Of a stretch of 64,000 bases of DNA, positions 44,345 through 53,344 are shown in pieces. Both the position numbers and the translations under genes were made by a program. The DNA lies in assembly GCF_025822605.1 (NCBI RefSeq), contig NZ_JACKTY010000021.1, positions 1 through 64,000 on the forward strand, given 5' to 3'. This DNA is from Mycolicibacterium komossense. GTDB lineage: Bacteria > Actinomycetota > Actinomycetes > Mycobacteriales > Mycobacteriaceae. The notes beneath the pieces were generated by a model. It searched no databases and was not told where the DNA came from. It worked only from the letters and a program-made list of their open reading frames with translations. Every line of letters begins with the position of its first letter. Position 1 is the first letter of the stretch.

Positions 44345-46375
44345 TCACCCTACGCGGGTGAATCCTACTGGAGGGGCGATCGCCAGGAGATGTCGGGTGA
44401 TGGTGGCAACCTCGGCGACCAGCACGCGCTGACCAGCGTTATCGATCGCCAGCAGAGCCGCCGCCTGCTTGAGTTGTTGGTCCGCCTCCGTCAGGTGCGC
44501 GGCGTCGACCGTCCACGGCTGGCCTGCCGAGGGCAGGTCGCCGCGCAACGAGTCCACGTAGTCGTCGACGGCGACGACGAATCTGCGGTCGACTGCGACG
44601 TCGGGGGTCGGCAGGTGCGATTCCAGCGTCGCGCAGGCGCCCGTCACCGCGTTGAGTGCGCCGCGATACGTCATCAGCCAGCGCCGGACCTCCGGCGCCT
44701 CGGCGCGCACGCTACCGCTGGCGGCCTCGAATGCCGACCGTGCCCTGGTTGCCCGTTGCCAGGCCCCGGTGAGCGTGGCGTCGAGCTCCGCCGCATCATG
44801 CAGAGGATGGACGAAGGCCCGCAGCACCGCTGCTGCATAATCGATTTCGGCCTTGAGTAATTCGCCCGCGCGTTGCCGTAGCCGGATCAGGGAGCGATCG
44901 GGCAGCAGCAGATGACTCGCCACGGCCAGCGCTCCGCCGATCACCGTGGCGATCAGGAGCTCCTTGATCGTCGCACTGTCGGCGGCGCCGGAGATGTCGA
45001 GCAGGAACACGATGGCGGCGGCCAGCGCGGCGCTCAGGGCCGCGTACCCGATGCCGGACACCGCGTAGGCGATCCCGACGAACGCCACCGCGAGCAGCGC
45101 GGACACCACGCCCGAGGGATGCAGCACGGCCGTGATCCCCGTCGCGACCGTGACCCCGACGGCGTTTCCGGCAATCCTGGTGATGCACCGGGTATAGGTG
45201 TGTGCCGTCTCCGGCCGGAGCACCATCACCACGGTCAAGGCGATCCAGTAACCATGTGACATCCCGGTGCCCCTGGCCGCGGCGGTCCCGATCGCCGCGG
45301 CCGCCGCCAGCCGGACCGCATGCCGCAGGATCGGCGACTCCCAATCCAGGTTCGTCAGCAGCGTTGCCCGGGCCGCGGCAGCCAATTCCGAGACCGGTGG
45401 CCGACGAAGTTCCTGCACGGTCCCGGCCGGCACGGCGGAGCCGGTGAACCGGAGCGTCGCCGCTTCCCAGAGTTGGGTCTGCAGCCGCCGGCCCGCGGCA
45501 GCCGGGGATCCGGTGATTGCGGCGACGGCAGTGTCGAGGCGGAGCAGCTCCCGCTGTGCGACATCGTGTGCCCCGCGCCCCGACCCGGCGATGCCGTCGA
45601 GTACGTCTGCGGCGGCCGCCAGGACCGCCGCCACCTCCGGGGTGCCCGCCGACGGCCCGAGCGCGGCCAGCGTCATGGCGATCCGTTCCGGTAAGCCGTA
45701 CAGCCCCCGAAAGGCAGGCGGTCGACGGCGGGCCTGACGATCGGAACCGGTGAACGCATCCCGCAACGAGATCAGCGGAGTCGGGTCGAAGGACAGAGCA
45801 GACCCTGCGGCGTCGACGGGTTCGGTGGCGAGCAGCCGCGCATGGCGGGCCACCGAGCGGTAGGCGTTCGTCAGCGCCAGGCGCTGAATCTGCCACCGCT
45901 GCCGCGGCCACGCGGCCACCAGGACCGCCTGCGTCAGCCCGCCTGTCACCGTGAGGACGGTCGTCGTGACCACGTCCGCGAAGGGTTGCGCGACAGCGGA
46001 CGAGGTGACCAGCAGTGCGGCGGCAGCGGCGGCGACCAGGCCGGCATTCGACCCCAACGTCCACACCAGGCCGGCGATAAGACACCAAAGTCCAACCACC
46101 ACAACGAAAATCGGAGCGTGCGGCGCACTGAGGGCACCGAGAAAAGCCGCGGCACCCATGGCCAGGGACACCGCGACCACCAGCTGGATTCGGCTGCGAG
46201 TACCGTCCTGCAGCGCGGTCGCACCCGCTATCGCAGCGCTGCCGCCCGCAGCGATCGCCGCCGGCGCCGACCCCCAATGCAGCGCCACCGCGACCGCCAG
46301 CACCACGCCCAACAGGCTCCTGGCCACCTCGCCGACATACGGCCAGGACAGCCGCAGGGCGAGGCCCTTGATCAT
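44345..46375 (-). CDS. FUSC/aromatic-acid-exporter-like membrane protein
   Basis: A 676-residue membrane protein with two hydrophobic blocks, each with about five to six membrane segments. The first (residues 15-165) begins with SLLGVVLAVAVALHWGS and includes IFVVVVGLWCLIAGLVWTL. The second (about 355-480) includes GYWIALTVVMVLRPETAHTY and a glycine-rich loop. The long cytoplasmic spans between and after them are typical of FUSC/YccC-type putative exporters. The substrate is unknown. The minus-strand hexamer CATAAT lies 6 nt before the ATG at 46375, back to back with the EthD-like gene's TAAGTT, so the 40-bp gap is a compact divergent promoter. Confidence 0.86.
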   Translation of the reverse strand: MIKGLALRLSWPYVGEVARSLLGVVLAVAVALHWGSAPAAIAAGGSAAIAGATALQDGTRSRIQLVVAVSLAMGAAAFLGALSAPHAPIFVVVVGLWCLIAGLVWTLGSNAGLVAAAAAALLVTSSAVAQPFADVVTTTVLTVTGGLTQAVLVAAWPRQRWQIQRLALTNAYRSVARHARLLATEPVDAAGSALSFDPTPLISLRDAFTGSDRQARRRPPAFRGLYGLPERIAMTLAALGPSAGTPEVAAVLAAAADVLDGIAGSGRGAHDVAQRELLRLDTAVAAITGSPAAAGRRLQTQLWEAATLRFTGSAVPAGTVQELRRPPVSELAAAARATLLTNLDWESPILRHAVRLAAAAAIGTAAARGTGMSHGYWIALTVVMVLRPETAHTYTRCITRIAGNAVGVTVATGITAVLHPSGVVSALLAVAFVGIAYAVSGIGYAALSAALAAAIVFLLDISGAADSATIKELLIATVIGGALAVASHLLLPDRSLIRLRQRAGELLKAEIDYAAAVLRAFVHPLHDAAELDATLTGAWQRATRARSAFEAASGSVRAEAPEVRRWLMTYRGALNAVTGACATLESHLPTPDVAVDRRFVVAVDDYVDSLRGDLPSAGQPWTVDAAHLTEADQQLKQAAALLAIDNAGQRVLVAEVATITRHLLAIAPPVGFTRVG

Positions 46376-46415
46376 GCAGTCATTATGGCCACACAGGGCG
46401 CGGTAAGTTCACGTC

Positions 46416-47126
46416 ATGGAGAAGGTGATCCTGGCGTTGCGCAGCACAAGGGGCGATGAACCCCAAGAACAATGGTGTGCCCGGGTGCGCGGTCCGCTTG
46501 CACAGGAACTGCTCGACCTGGATCTGCCGGGACTGACGATCAACGTCAAGGACGACGCGGTGCGGGAATCGTTGATGACGCTGACGACGCTGGATCCCCC
46601 GGTGAGCGGATTCGTCAGCCTGTGGACCCAGCAGTCCTACGGCGACCAGGTGACGGCCGCCATCGCGTTGCTGGAAAAGGAGTGCGACGACGTGTTCGCC
46701 TACCTGGTCACCGAATCCGTTCCGCTGGCCCCACCGCGGACCGAACCTGGCGAGCGGACGACGGGGATGGCGAACGTCGCACTGCTGCGTAGACCGGACA
46801 CCTTGACCGAGGAAACCTGGCGGCGCCGATGGCAGCTCGACCACACTTCGGTGGCCATCGACACCCAGGCGACGTTCGGGTACATCCAGAACGCGGTGGT
46901 GCGACCGCTGACACCGCAGGCGCCCACCCTGGCTGCGATCGTCGAGGAGCTGTTCCCGGCCGAGGCCGTCTCCGATATCTCCGCGTTCTTCGGTGCCGCT
47001 GACGACGCCGACCTCACGACGCGGATCGGCAAGATGGTGGCGAGCACGGCGGCCTTCGGCGCCAACGAAAACGTCGACACCGTGCCCACCAGCCGCTACG
47101 TCCTACGCTCACCCTTCGCGTCATGA
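46416..47126 (+). CDS. EthD-like (dimeric alpha/beta barrel) protein
   Basis: A 236-residue protein. WRRRWQLDHTSVAIDTQATFGYIQNAVV has the EthD/YCII-type His and aromatic pattern in the second half, and the first half (LDLPGLTINVKDD) looks like a diverged copy. Two ferredoxin-like barrels in tandem are therefore likely. No catalytic function is known for the family. It begins 6 nt after a TAAGTT hexamer, and its stop overlaps the next start (ATGA). Positional counterpart: Rv1874 (from memory). Confidence 0.7.
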   Translation: MEKVILALRSTRGDEPQEQWCARVRGPLAQELLDLDLPGLTINVKDDAVRESLMTLTTLDPPVSGFVSLWTQQSYGDQVTAAIALLEKECDDVFAYLVTESVPLAPPRTEPGERTTGMANVALLRRPDTLTEETWRRRWQLDHTSVAIDTQATFGYIQNAVVRPLTPQAPTLAAIVEELFPAEAVSDISAFFGAADDADLTTRIGKMVASTAAFGANENVDTVPTSRYVLRSPFAS

Positions 47127-47566
47127 CCACCCTGGACGACGCCGTCGCGCTGGCCAAAGACGACAGTGGGCTGGTGGTGATCTCGACGGTGCGCGCAGAC
47201 GGCACGGTGCAGGCCTCGCTGGTGAACGCCGGCGTGATCGCCCACCCCGCAACGGGTGAGCAGGTGCTGGGGTTCGTCACCTACGGCAAGGTCAAGCTGG
47301 CGAACCTGCGGGCGCGGCCCAACCTGGCTGCCACTTTCCGCAACGGTTGGCAGTGGGCGACCGTCGAAGGCCCGGCGGAACTCGCCGGCCCCGATGATCC
47401 GGCGGAGTGGCTGGTGGGTGCAGACCAACTGCGGCTGCTGCTACGCGAGGTGTTCACCGCAGCCGGTGGCACCCATGACGATTGGGACGAGTACGACAGG
47501 GTGATGGCAGCTCAGGGCCGCACGCTGGTATTCGTCACGCCCACCCGGGTGTACAGCAATTCATAA
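47123..47566 (+). CDS. PNPOx-like F420/FMN-binding oxidoreductase
   Basis: A 147-residue split-barrel protein of the pyridoxamine 5'-phosphate oxidase family. LVVISTVRADGTVQASLVNAG, LGFVTYGKVKLANLRARPNLAAT and WATVEGPAELAG are its conserved strands, matching F420-dependent reductases rather than true PNPOx. It overlaps the EthD-like gene by 4 bp. The crotonase gene follows 19 bp later behind its own hexamer. Positional counterpart: Rv1875. Confidence 0.85.
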   Translation: MTTLDDAVALAKDDSGLVVISTVRADGTVQASLVNAGVIAHPATGEQVLGFVTYGKVKLANLRARPNLAATFRNGWQWATVEGPAELAGPDDPAEWLVGADQLRLLLREVFTAAGGTHDDWDEYDRVMAAQGRTLVFVTPTRVYSNS

Positions 47567-47585
47567 CTGTTCATAGTCTGGGCGG

Positions 47586-48344
47586 GTGACTCTCGACATC
47601 GCCGACGAGAACCGGGTGCGCACGCTCACCCTCAACCGGCCCGAAGCCCTCAACGCCTTCGACGAAGCCCTCTACGACGCGACCACAGTCGCGCTGCGCG
47701 AGGCCGCCGACGATCCCGAGGTCGCGGTCGTGCTGATCACCGGGACGGGTCGCGCTTTCAGCGCCGGCACCGATCTGGCGGAGATGCAGGCCAGGATCAC
47801 CGACCCCGGCTTCACGCCGGGGGAGCACGGCTTCATGGGGCTCATCGATGCGCTGACCGCGTTCCCGAAGCCCTTGATCTGTGCTGTGAACGGTCTCGGA
47901 ATCGGAATCGGCACAACGATTCTCGGCTTCGCTGACCTGTCATTCATGTCCACCACGGCCCGGCTGAAGTGTCCGTTCACCAGCCTCGGGGTCGCCCCGG
48001 AGGCGGCGTCGTCCTATCTGCTGCCGCAACTGATCGGCCGCCAGAACGCGGCCTGGCTGCTGATGTCCTCGGAATGGGTGGACGCCGACGAAGCCCTGCG
48101 CATGGGCCTGGTCTGGAAGGTGTGCGAACCAGATGAGCTGCTGGTGCAGGCCCGCAAGCACGCCGACGTGCTCGCATCTCGGCCGATCTCGTCGCTGATG
48201 GCCGTCAAGAGCACGATGGTGGCACCGGTCCTGGCGGGTGTCGATGCCGCGCGTGCGCGGGAGAACGCGTGTTTTGCCGAATTGATGGGAGCCGCGGCCA
48301 ACGCCGACGCACTCGCAGAATTCAACAAGGGGAAAGAGAGCTAA
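47586..48344 (+). CDS. Enoyl-CoA hydratase/isomerase (crotonase family)
   Basis: A 252-residue crotonase. GTGRAFSAGTDLAEMQARITDPG is the oxyanion-hole segment near residue 60, and AVNGLGIGIGTTILGFADLSFMSTTARLKCPFTSLGVAPEAAS the second conserved block. The two catalytic Glu of hydratases are not both obvious (the second aligns with Pro-Glu of VAPEAAS), so an isomerase, thioesterase or hydrolase role remains open. GTG 47586 has TAGTCT 6 nt upstream (47574-47579). It is followed by the convergent bfd gene after 5 bp. Confidence 0.85.
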   Translation: MTLDIADENRVRTLTLNRPEALNAFDEALYDATTVALREAADDPEVAVVLITGTGRAFSAGTDLAEMQARITDPGFTPGEHGFMGLIDALTAFPKPLICAVNGLGIGIGTTILGFADLSFMSTTARLKCPFTSLGVAPEAASSYLLPQLIGRQNAAWLLMSSEWVDADEALRMGLVWKVCEPDELLVQARKHADVLASRPISSLMAVKSTMVAPVLAGVDAARARENACFAELMGAAANADALAEFNKGKES

Positions 48345-48349
48345 CCCGG

Positions 48350-48538
48350 CTAGCTCACCGGGACAGGAGTCCTGGCCTTGAAATAGGACTCGATGATCGA
48401 TCGCACGGTGTGCCGGCAGCGTCCGCAGTCGGTGCCGGCGCCACAGGCGATGGCGACCTCTTTAGAGGTACACGCCCCGTTGGCCACCGCATCAGCCACC
48501 ACGTGGCTGGTCGCTCCGGTGCACAGGCAGACGTACAT
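48350..48538 (-). CDS. bfd: Bacterioferritin-associated ferredoxin Bfd
   Basis: A 62-residue [2Fe-2S] ferredoxin with the family's four cysteines in CLCTG near residue 5 and IACGAGTDCGRCRHTV near 40 (CxC followed by CxxC spacing). Bfd donates electrons to bacterioferritin for iron release. The ATG at 48538 is chosen because the conserved MYVCLCTG starts there; the 118-residue frame extends through regulatory DNA. TAGACT lies 8 nt before the start on the minus strand, inside the IdeR-like box. It diverges from bfrA, its partner. Confidence 0.92.
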   Translation of the reverse strand: MYVCLCTGATSHVVADAVANGACTSKEVAIACGAGTDCGRCRHTVRSIIESYFKARTPVPVS

Positions 48539-48539
48539 A

Positions 48540-48558
48540 TTAGTGGAGTCTAACCTAA
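48540..48558. promoter_or_regulatory. IdeR-type iron box over the bfd promoter
   Basis: TTAGTGGAGTCTAACCTAA matches the mycobacterial IdeR consensus TTAGGTTAGSCTAACCTAA at 15 of 19 positions. It covers the -10 (TAGACT on the minus strand) and the start of bfd, which suits iron-dependent repression of iron-release functions. Confidence 0.75.
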
Positions 48559-48587
48559 GTGCGGGCAGATTGTTAGGGGAACCTTGG

Positions 48588-48606
48588 TTAGGTGTGCCTA
48601 TGGTAA
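48588..48606. promoter_or_regulatory. Second IdeR-type box between bfd and bfrA
   Basis: TTAGGTGTGCCTATGGTAA matches the IdeR consensus at 14 of 19 positions (S allowed). It lies about 145 bp before bfrA. IdeR activates bfrA in M. tuberculosis from upstream boxes, so an activator role here is plausible. Confidence 0.6.
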
Positions 48607-48750
48607 ATCCCCTGGTAGGCGCCATTTCCACCGGCATTTCTGCGTGCTCTGCGCTGCGAACTCGGCTAGGTTTGTCGCTGAACGGCGCGCGCACAGCCCC
48701 GCGCACCGTGGGTGCCGAACGGTGCCAGCCCCACCTGTCGAGGAGATCCG

Positions 48751-49254
48751 ATGCAAGGCGATCCAGATGTTCTCAAGCTGCTCAATGAGCAACTGACGAG
48801 CGAGCTCACCGCGATCAACCAGTATTTCCTGCATTCCAAGATGCAGGACAACTGGGGTTTCACCGAGCTCGCCGAGCACACGCGCAAAGAATCCTTCGAG
48901 GAAATGCACCATGCGGAGTGGATCACCGATCGCATTCTGCTGCTCGATGGACTGCCGAACTATCAACGGCTCTTTTCGCTGCGCGTCGGCCAGACGATTC
49001 GCGAGCAGTTCGAAGCCGACCTGGCTATCGAGTACGAAGTGCTCAACCGACTTCGCCCCGGCGTGATGATGTGCCGCGAGAAGGGCGACGCGACCAGTGC
49101 GAATCTCCTTGAGACGATCCTCAAGGACGAGGAAGGTCATATCGACTACCTCGAGACGCAGCTTCAGTTGATGGACACCCTCGGCGTCGAGCTCTACTCG
49201 GCTCAGTGTGTATCGCGGCCCCCGGGCGGCGGTTCTGGTGGTTCTGGCGGCTAG
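48751..49254 (+). CDS. bfrA: Bacterioferritin BfrA with a Gly/Ser tail
   Basis: A 167-residue heme-containing bacterioferritin that oxidises and stores iron in a 24-mer. [19 protein letters not shown] is the family start. Ferroxidase residues are present: E18 in TSELTAI, E51/H54 in [15 protein letters not shown] and E127/H130 in [11 protein letters not shown]. Met52 for heme binding is in the same EEMHH stretch. The tail after SAQCVSRPP carries an extra GGGSGGSGG relative to the M. tuberculosis protein (159 residues, from memory). A purine-rich GAGGAGATC precedes the ATG. The stop codon overlaps the -10 of xylB. Confidence 0.95.
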   Translation: MQGDPDVLKLLNEQLTSELTAINQYFLHSKMQDNWGFTELAEHTRKESFEEMHHAEWITDRILLLDGLPNYQRLFSLRVGQTIREQFEADLAIEYEVLNRLRPGVMMCREKGDATSANLLETILKDEEGHIDYLETQLQLMDTLGVELYSAQCVSRPPGGGSGGSGG

Positions 49255-49264
49255 CCTCGGCAGC

Positions 49265-50686
49265 ATGACCCTCGTCGCCGGAATCGACTCGTCAACCCAG
49301 TCCTGCAAGGTGTTGGTCTGTGATGCGGACACCGGTGACGTGGTGCGCTCGGCGTCGGCTCCGCATCCCGGCGGTACCGAAGTGGATCCGCAGGCCTGGT
49401 GGCAGGCATTGCAGACGGCCATCGGCGGGGTCGGTGGTCTCGACGATGTCGCCGCCGTGTCGGTCGGGGCTCAGCAGCACGGCATGGTCTGCCTCGATGA
49501 ATCCGGTGCAGTCGTACGAAATGCGTTGCTATGGAACGATACTCGCTCGGCGACCGCCGCACAGGAGCTGATCGACGACCTCGGCGGCCCGGCCCGATGG
49601 GCCAAGGAGATCGGGGTGGTTCCAGTTGCCTCGATGACGGCCACCAAGCTGCGCTGGCTGGCCGACAACGAGCCCGCCAACGCCGATCGGACGGCCGCGG
49701 TCTGTCTTCCGCACGACTGGCTGACATGGCGGTTGTCCGGCAGTTCCGACCTCGCGGACCTGCGCACCGACCGTAGCGATGCCAGCGGCACCTGTTACTA
49801 CTCGGCCGAGGCCGACGAGTATCGGACCGATCTGTTGACGCTCGCGATGCGAGGCCGCCAGCCACGACTGCCGGTGGTGCTCGGGCCGCACGACGCCGGC
49901 GGCCAGTTCGCCGGCGGTGCCGCGATTCTCGGTCCAGGGGCCGGCGATAACGCGTCGGCCGCGCTCGGATTGGGTGCCGCATCCGGTGACTGCGTGATGT
50001 CGCTCGGGACGTCCGGGGTGGTCAGCGCCGTCGGCGAGGCGGCACCGCACGATCCGGACGGTATCGTCGCCGGCTTCGCCGATGCGACGGGCCGACAGCT
50101 TCCGCTGGTGTGCACCCTCAATGGCGCGCCGGTTCTCGCCGCCGTCGCCGCGATGCTGGGCGTCGATCTCTCCCGATTCGCCGAGCTGGCACTGTCGGCC
50201 CCGGCCGGGTCTGAAGGTCTGGTCTGGGTGCCGTATTTCGACGGCGAGCGCTCGCCCAACCTGCCCGACGCGCGGGGAGCCCTGCAGGGCACGACGACGA
50301 CGAACCTCACGGCGGCCAACGTCGCCAGGGCTGCAGTCGAAGGCCTGCTGAGTTCGATGGCGTACTGCCTGGACAAGATCGCCGACCAGGGTGTGGACGT
50401 CGAGCGCGTGCTACTCGTCGGCGGCGGCGCACACTCGGCGGCCGTGCGCGTTATAGCGCCGGCTGTTCTGGGTAGACCCGTCGACGTGCCAACGCCAGGG
50501 GAGTACGTGGCGCGCGGCGCCGCCCGGCAGGCGGCGTGGGCGCTGACCAAGAGTGACGAGCCACCGGCCTGGCCGCTCGAGGGGGTGGCGACCTTCACCG
50601 CCGAGTCCACTCCCCAGGTTCTCGAGCAGTATCACCAGGCCCGGACGCTGACGCTGGGCCAGTCCGCCAAGATTTTCCTAGTCTGA
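49265..50686 (+). CDS. xylB: Xylulokinase (FGGY family)
   Basis: A 473-residue sugar kinase phosphorylating D-xylulose. [20 protein letters not shown] is the phosphate-1 motif, [14 protein letters not shown] the substrate region with the HGM of xylulokinases, [12 protein letters not shown] a further phosphate-binding loop near residue 245 and [18 protein letters not shown] the adenosine motif near 380. ATG 49265 is chosen because TAGCCT lies 7 nt upstream and the conserved start follows it. It lacks a xylose isomerase or transporter beside it; xylulose-5-phosphate would feed phosphoketolase (xfp). Not found at this spot in M. tuberculosis, so an insertion between bfrA and the exporter gene. 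Confidence 0.9.
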   Translation: MTLVAGIDSSTQSCKVLVCDADTGDVVRSASAPHPGGTEVDPQAWWQALQTAIGGVGGLDDVAAVSVGAQQHGMVCLDESGAVVRNALLWNDTRSATAAQELIDDLGGPARWAKEIGVVPVASMTATKLRWLADNEPANADRTAAVCLPHDWLTWRLSGSSDLADLRTDRSDASGTCYYSAEADEYRTDLLTLAMRGRQPRLPVVLGPHDAGGQFAGGAAILGPGAGDNASAALGLGAASGDCVMSLGTSGVVSAVGEAAPHDPDGIVAGFADATGRQLPLVCTLNGAPVLAAVAAMLGVDLSRFAELALSAPAGSEGLVWVPYFDGERSPNLPDARGALQGTTTTNLTAANVARAAVEGLLSSMAYCLDKIADQGVDVERVLLVGGGAHSAAVRVIAPAVLGRPVDVPTPGEYVARGAARQAAWALTKSDEPPAWPLEGVATFTAESTPQVLEQYHQARTLTLGQSAKIFLV

Positions 50687-50721
50687 CTAACAAATTCGCG
50701 ATCCTCGGCGATAAATCCCCT

Positions 50722-52791
50722 ATGAGCAACCAGTCTGCCCCCGTGAAAGCCGCGGACCCCGAGTCCGGCAGCGCGATGATCACGCCCCAACGGCGCAACC
50801 TGATCTTCATCGCGCTGCTGCTCGGCATCCTGCTGTCGGCGCTGGATCAGACAATCGTCGCCACCGCGTTGCCGACCGTGGTCGCCGATCTCGGTGGCGC
50901 CGGACACCAGTCCTGGGTTGTCACCAGTTATCTGCTGGCCTCGACGATCGTGACCGCCGTCGTCGGCAAGCTGGGTGATCTGTTCGGCCGCAAAGTCGTC
51001 TTCCAGGTGGCCGTCGGGTTCTTCATGGCCGGGTCGGTGCTGTGCGGGCTGGCCGAGTCCATGACCATGCTCGTCGCGGCCCGTGCGGTGCAGGGCATCG
51101 GCGGTGGCGCCATCATGGTGACCGCCACCGCGGTGATCGGCGAGGTCATCCCGCTCCGCGACCGTGGTCGATACCAGGGCGCACTCGGTGCGGTCTTCGG
51201 GGTCACGACAGTGATCGGCCCGCTCCTGGGTGGCTTCTTCACCGACCACCTGACCTGGCGCTGGGCCTTCTGGATCAACGTGCCGGTGGCCTTGGTCGTG
51301 CTCCTGGTCAGCGCCGTCGCCATCCCCGCCCTGGCCCGCAGCACCACCAAGCCGGCGATCGACTACTTGGGCATCCTGTTCATCGGCCTCGGCGCATCCG
51401 GGTTGACCCTGGCCACCAGCTGGGGCGGCGGCGAATACGCCTGGACCTCGCCGATGATCATCGGGCTCTTCGTTCTGTCACTGGTCTCCATCGGCCTGTT
51501 CGTCTGGGCCGAGACGAAAGCCAGCCAGCCCATCCTGCCGATGCGGCTGTTCCGCAACCGAGTCTTCACGATGTGCTGTGTGCTCGGCTTCATCGTCGGG
51601 TTCGCGATGCTGGGCGCCCTGACTTTCATGCCCACCTTCATGCAGTTCGTCGACGGCGTCTCGGCCACGGAATCCGGTTTACGCACCCTGCCGATGGTGG
51701 CCGGGCTACTCATCACCTCGATCGGCAGTGGACAGATCGTCGGCCGCACCGGCCGGTACAAGATCTTTCCGGTGGCCGGGACCGCGATCATGGCGGTGGC
51801 TTTCTTCCTGCTGTCCACGATGGATGCGGGCACCCCGACCTGGCAGCAGTCGATCTATCTGTTCATTCTCGGCACCGGCATCGGTTCGAGCATGCAGGTG
51901 CTGACCATCATCGTGCAGAGCACCGCGCGGTTCGAGGATCTCGGCGTCGCGACCTCGGGGGTGACCTTCTTCCGCACCATCGGCAGTTCGTTCGGTGCGG
52001 CCATCTTCGGCTCGCTGTTCTCCAACTTCCTGGCCGACCGTCTGGGGCCGGCCCTGGCCGCCAGTGGTGCGCCTCCGGAAGCGACGAACTCACCGGCGGC
52101 ACTGCACCGGCTCTCCGCGGAGATGGCTGCGCCCATCGTCAGCGCGTACGCCGACTCGCTCGGCACGGTCTTCATCTGTGCCGTGCCCGTCGCCGTCGTC
52201 GGGTTCATCGTCGCGTTGTTCCTCAAGGAAGTTCCCCTGCAGGAGATGGACAACGTCGCCGTCGACCTCGGCGAAGCCTTCGGTATGCACACCACCGAGT
52301 CCCCGGAGAAAATCCTCGAGATGTCGATCGGCCGGATGTTCCGCGACGATCCCGACATTCGACTGCGTAACTTCGTCCGCTATCCGGGCTGCGAACTCGA
52401 TATCGCCCGCCTGTGGGCACTCATGCAGATCAACCGGTATGTCCAGGCGACAGGGTCGGCGCGGGTCGAAGATATCGCCGACCGATTACGGGTACCGGCC
52501 GAGGTGCTCGAACCTACGTTCGTTCGACTCGTCGACACCGGCTACGCGTTCCGCACCGGCAGTGAATACTGGCCTACCGGCCGCGGCCTGCGCCAGGTGG
52601 ATTTCGTGTCGTCGCTGGTCGTCGCGCGAATCATGCAACAGCTCAGCCGCTCGACGGAATTCGAGACCGGCCCCGATCGCCTCGAGGTCGAGAATGCTCT
52701 GGAGCGCGTGGCGCATCGGATGCTGGTGCAGCGCAACTGGGATGACGACGCCGACCGGACGGTGGCACTGCCGCGCGCATCCGCAAACTAG
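50722..52791 (+). CDS. DHA2-type MFS drug exporter with a cytoplasmic C-terminal domain
   Basis: A 689-residue protein with 14 predicted membrane segments up to about residue 500. SALDQTIVATALPTVVADLG is motif D1 and LGDLFGRKVVF motif A near residue 80; ARAVQGIGGGAIM is motif B. The last about 170 residues are soluble. They run from DPDIRLRNFVRYPG to the end and include a winged-helix-like stretch (RVEDIADRLRVPAEVLEPTFVRLVDTGYAF). It would export drugs or cell-envelope intermediates by proton antiport. It corresponds to Rv1877 (from memory). Confidence 0.88.
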   Translation: MSNQSAPVKAADPESGSAMITPQRRNLIFIALLLGILLSALDQTIVATALPTVVADLGGAGHQSWVVTSYLLASTIVTAVVGKLGDLFGRKVVFQVAVGFFMAGSVLCGLAESMTMLVAARAVQGIGGGAIMVTATAVIGEVIPLRDRGRYQGALGAVFGVTTVIGPLLGGFFTDHLTWRWAFWINVPVALVVLLVSAVAIPALARSTTKPAIDYLGILFIGLGASGLTLATSWGGGEYAWTSPMIIGLFVLSLVSIGLFVWAETKASQPILPMRLFRNRVFTMCCVLGFIVGFAMLGALTFMPTFMQFVDGVSATESGLRTLPMVAGLLITSIGSGQIVGRTGRYKIFPVAGTAIMAVAFFLLSTMDAGTPTWQQSIYLFILGTGIGSSMQVLTIIVQSTARFEDLGVATSGVTFFRTIGSSFGAAIFGSLFSNFLADRLGPALAASGAPPEATNSPAALHRLSAEMAAPIVSAYADSLGTVFICAVPVAVVGFIVALFLKEVPLQEMDNVAVDLGEAFGMHTTESPEKILEMSIGRMFRDDPDIRLRNFVRYPGCELDIARLWALMQINRYVQATGSARVEDIADRLRVPAEVLEPTFVRLVDTGYAFRTGSEYWPTGRGLRQVDFVSSLVVARIMQQLSRSTEFETGPDRLEVENALERVAHRMLVQRNWDDDADRTVALPRASAN

Positions 52792-52802
52792 AACGTGTTC
52801 CA
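52789..52802. promoter_or_regulatory. KstR-type operator before the AhpD-like/glnA3 genes
   Basis: TAGAACGTGTTCCA fits the mycobacterial KstR consensus TNNAACNNGTTNNA at every defined position. It overlaps a -35-like TTCCAA (52798-52803) that lies 17 nt before TAGCAT (52821-52826), itself 6 nt from the ATG at 52833. Confidence 0.65.
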
Positions 52803-52832
52803 ATTGCAGCCGGCCGGGCGTAGCATCGCGCC

Positions 52833-53324
52833 ATGAGTCGAATCGGAGACTTCGCAGACGATGACCTCGCCGGCTGGTTCGTGAAAGCGCCCGACCTCGG
52901 CGGTGGCCTCTACCAGTTCCAGAAGGCGGTCTACGACAAGGGCCGGCTGCCGATGCGGGTTCGGGAACTGGCGCGGATGGTGATCGCGCAGGACAACGAG
53001 TGCGCGGTCTGCGTTAACACCCGCGACGAGGACGGCCCCGCGGCGGGTGTCGACGAGGAGCTCTACGACCACGCTTCGGAGTGGCGGACCTGGCCGGGCT
53101 ACAGCGAGCAGGAACGGATTGCCGCCGAGTTCGCGCACCGCTTCGGCACCGAGCACACCGCACTGCGTGATGACGAGGACTTCTGGGAGCGCGCGAAGGC
53201 GCAGTTCTCCGACGAGCTGCTGGCCGATCTCGCGTTGTCGTGCGCGCTCTGGGTGGGCATGGGCCGAGTGCTGCGCACGCTGGACCTCGGGCAGACCTGC
53301 AAGCTCACCATTCCCGCCCGCTGA
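52833..53324 (+). CDS. Carboxymuconolactone decarboxylase-like (AhpD-fold) protein
   Basis: A 163-residue alpha-helical protein of the CMD/AhpD family. The redox CxxC is CAVC in NECAVCVNTRDE near residue 53, with the family's preceding helix (ELARMVIAQDNECA) and a downstream helical core. AhpD-like proteins act as thiol peroxidase partners or as decarboxylases. TAGCAT 6 nt upstream indicates a leaderless start, with a KstR-type box overlapping the promoter. It shares its strand and a 20-bp gap with glnA3, so both are likely in one transcript. Confidence 0.85.
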   Translation: MSRIGDFADDDLAGWFVKAPDLGGGLYQFQKAVYDKGRLPMRVRELARMVIAQDNECAVCVNTRDEDGPAAGVDEELYDHASEWRTWPGYSEQERIAAEFAHRFGTEHTALRDDEDFWERAKAQFSDELLADLALSCALWVGMGRVLRTLDLGQTCKLTIPAR

Positions 53325-53344
53325 AATCGGGGCAAGATGGCTGC

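Noticed and set aside
44796..46277. 493-codon frame on the same strand as the FUSC gene but out of frame
   Set aside because: Composition is Arg/Gly-rich without hydrophobic segments, typical of a shifted frame through a GC-rich membrane protein gene.
52791..52800. GAACGTGTTC as a LexA/SOS box
   Set aside because: The mycobacterial SOS box needs TCGAAC-N4-GTTCGA; here the half-sites are 2 bp apart and flanking bases differ. The KstR consensus fits better.
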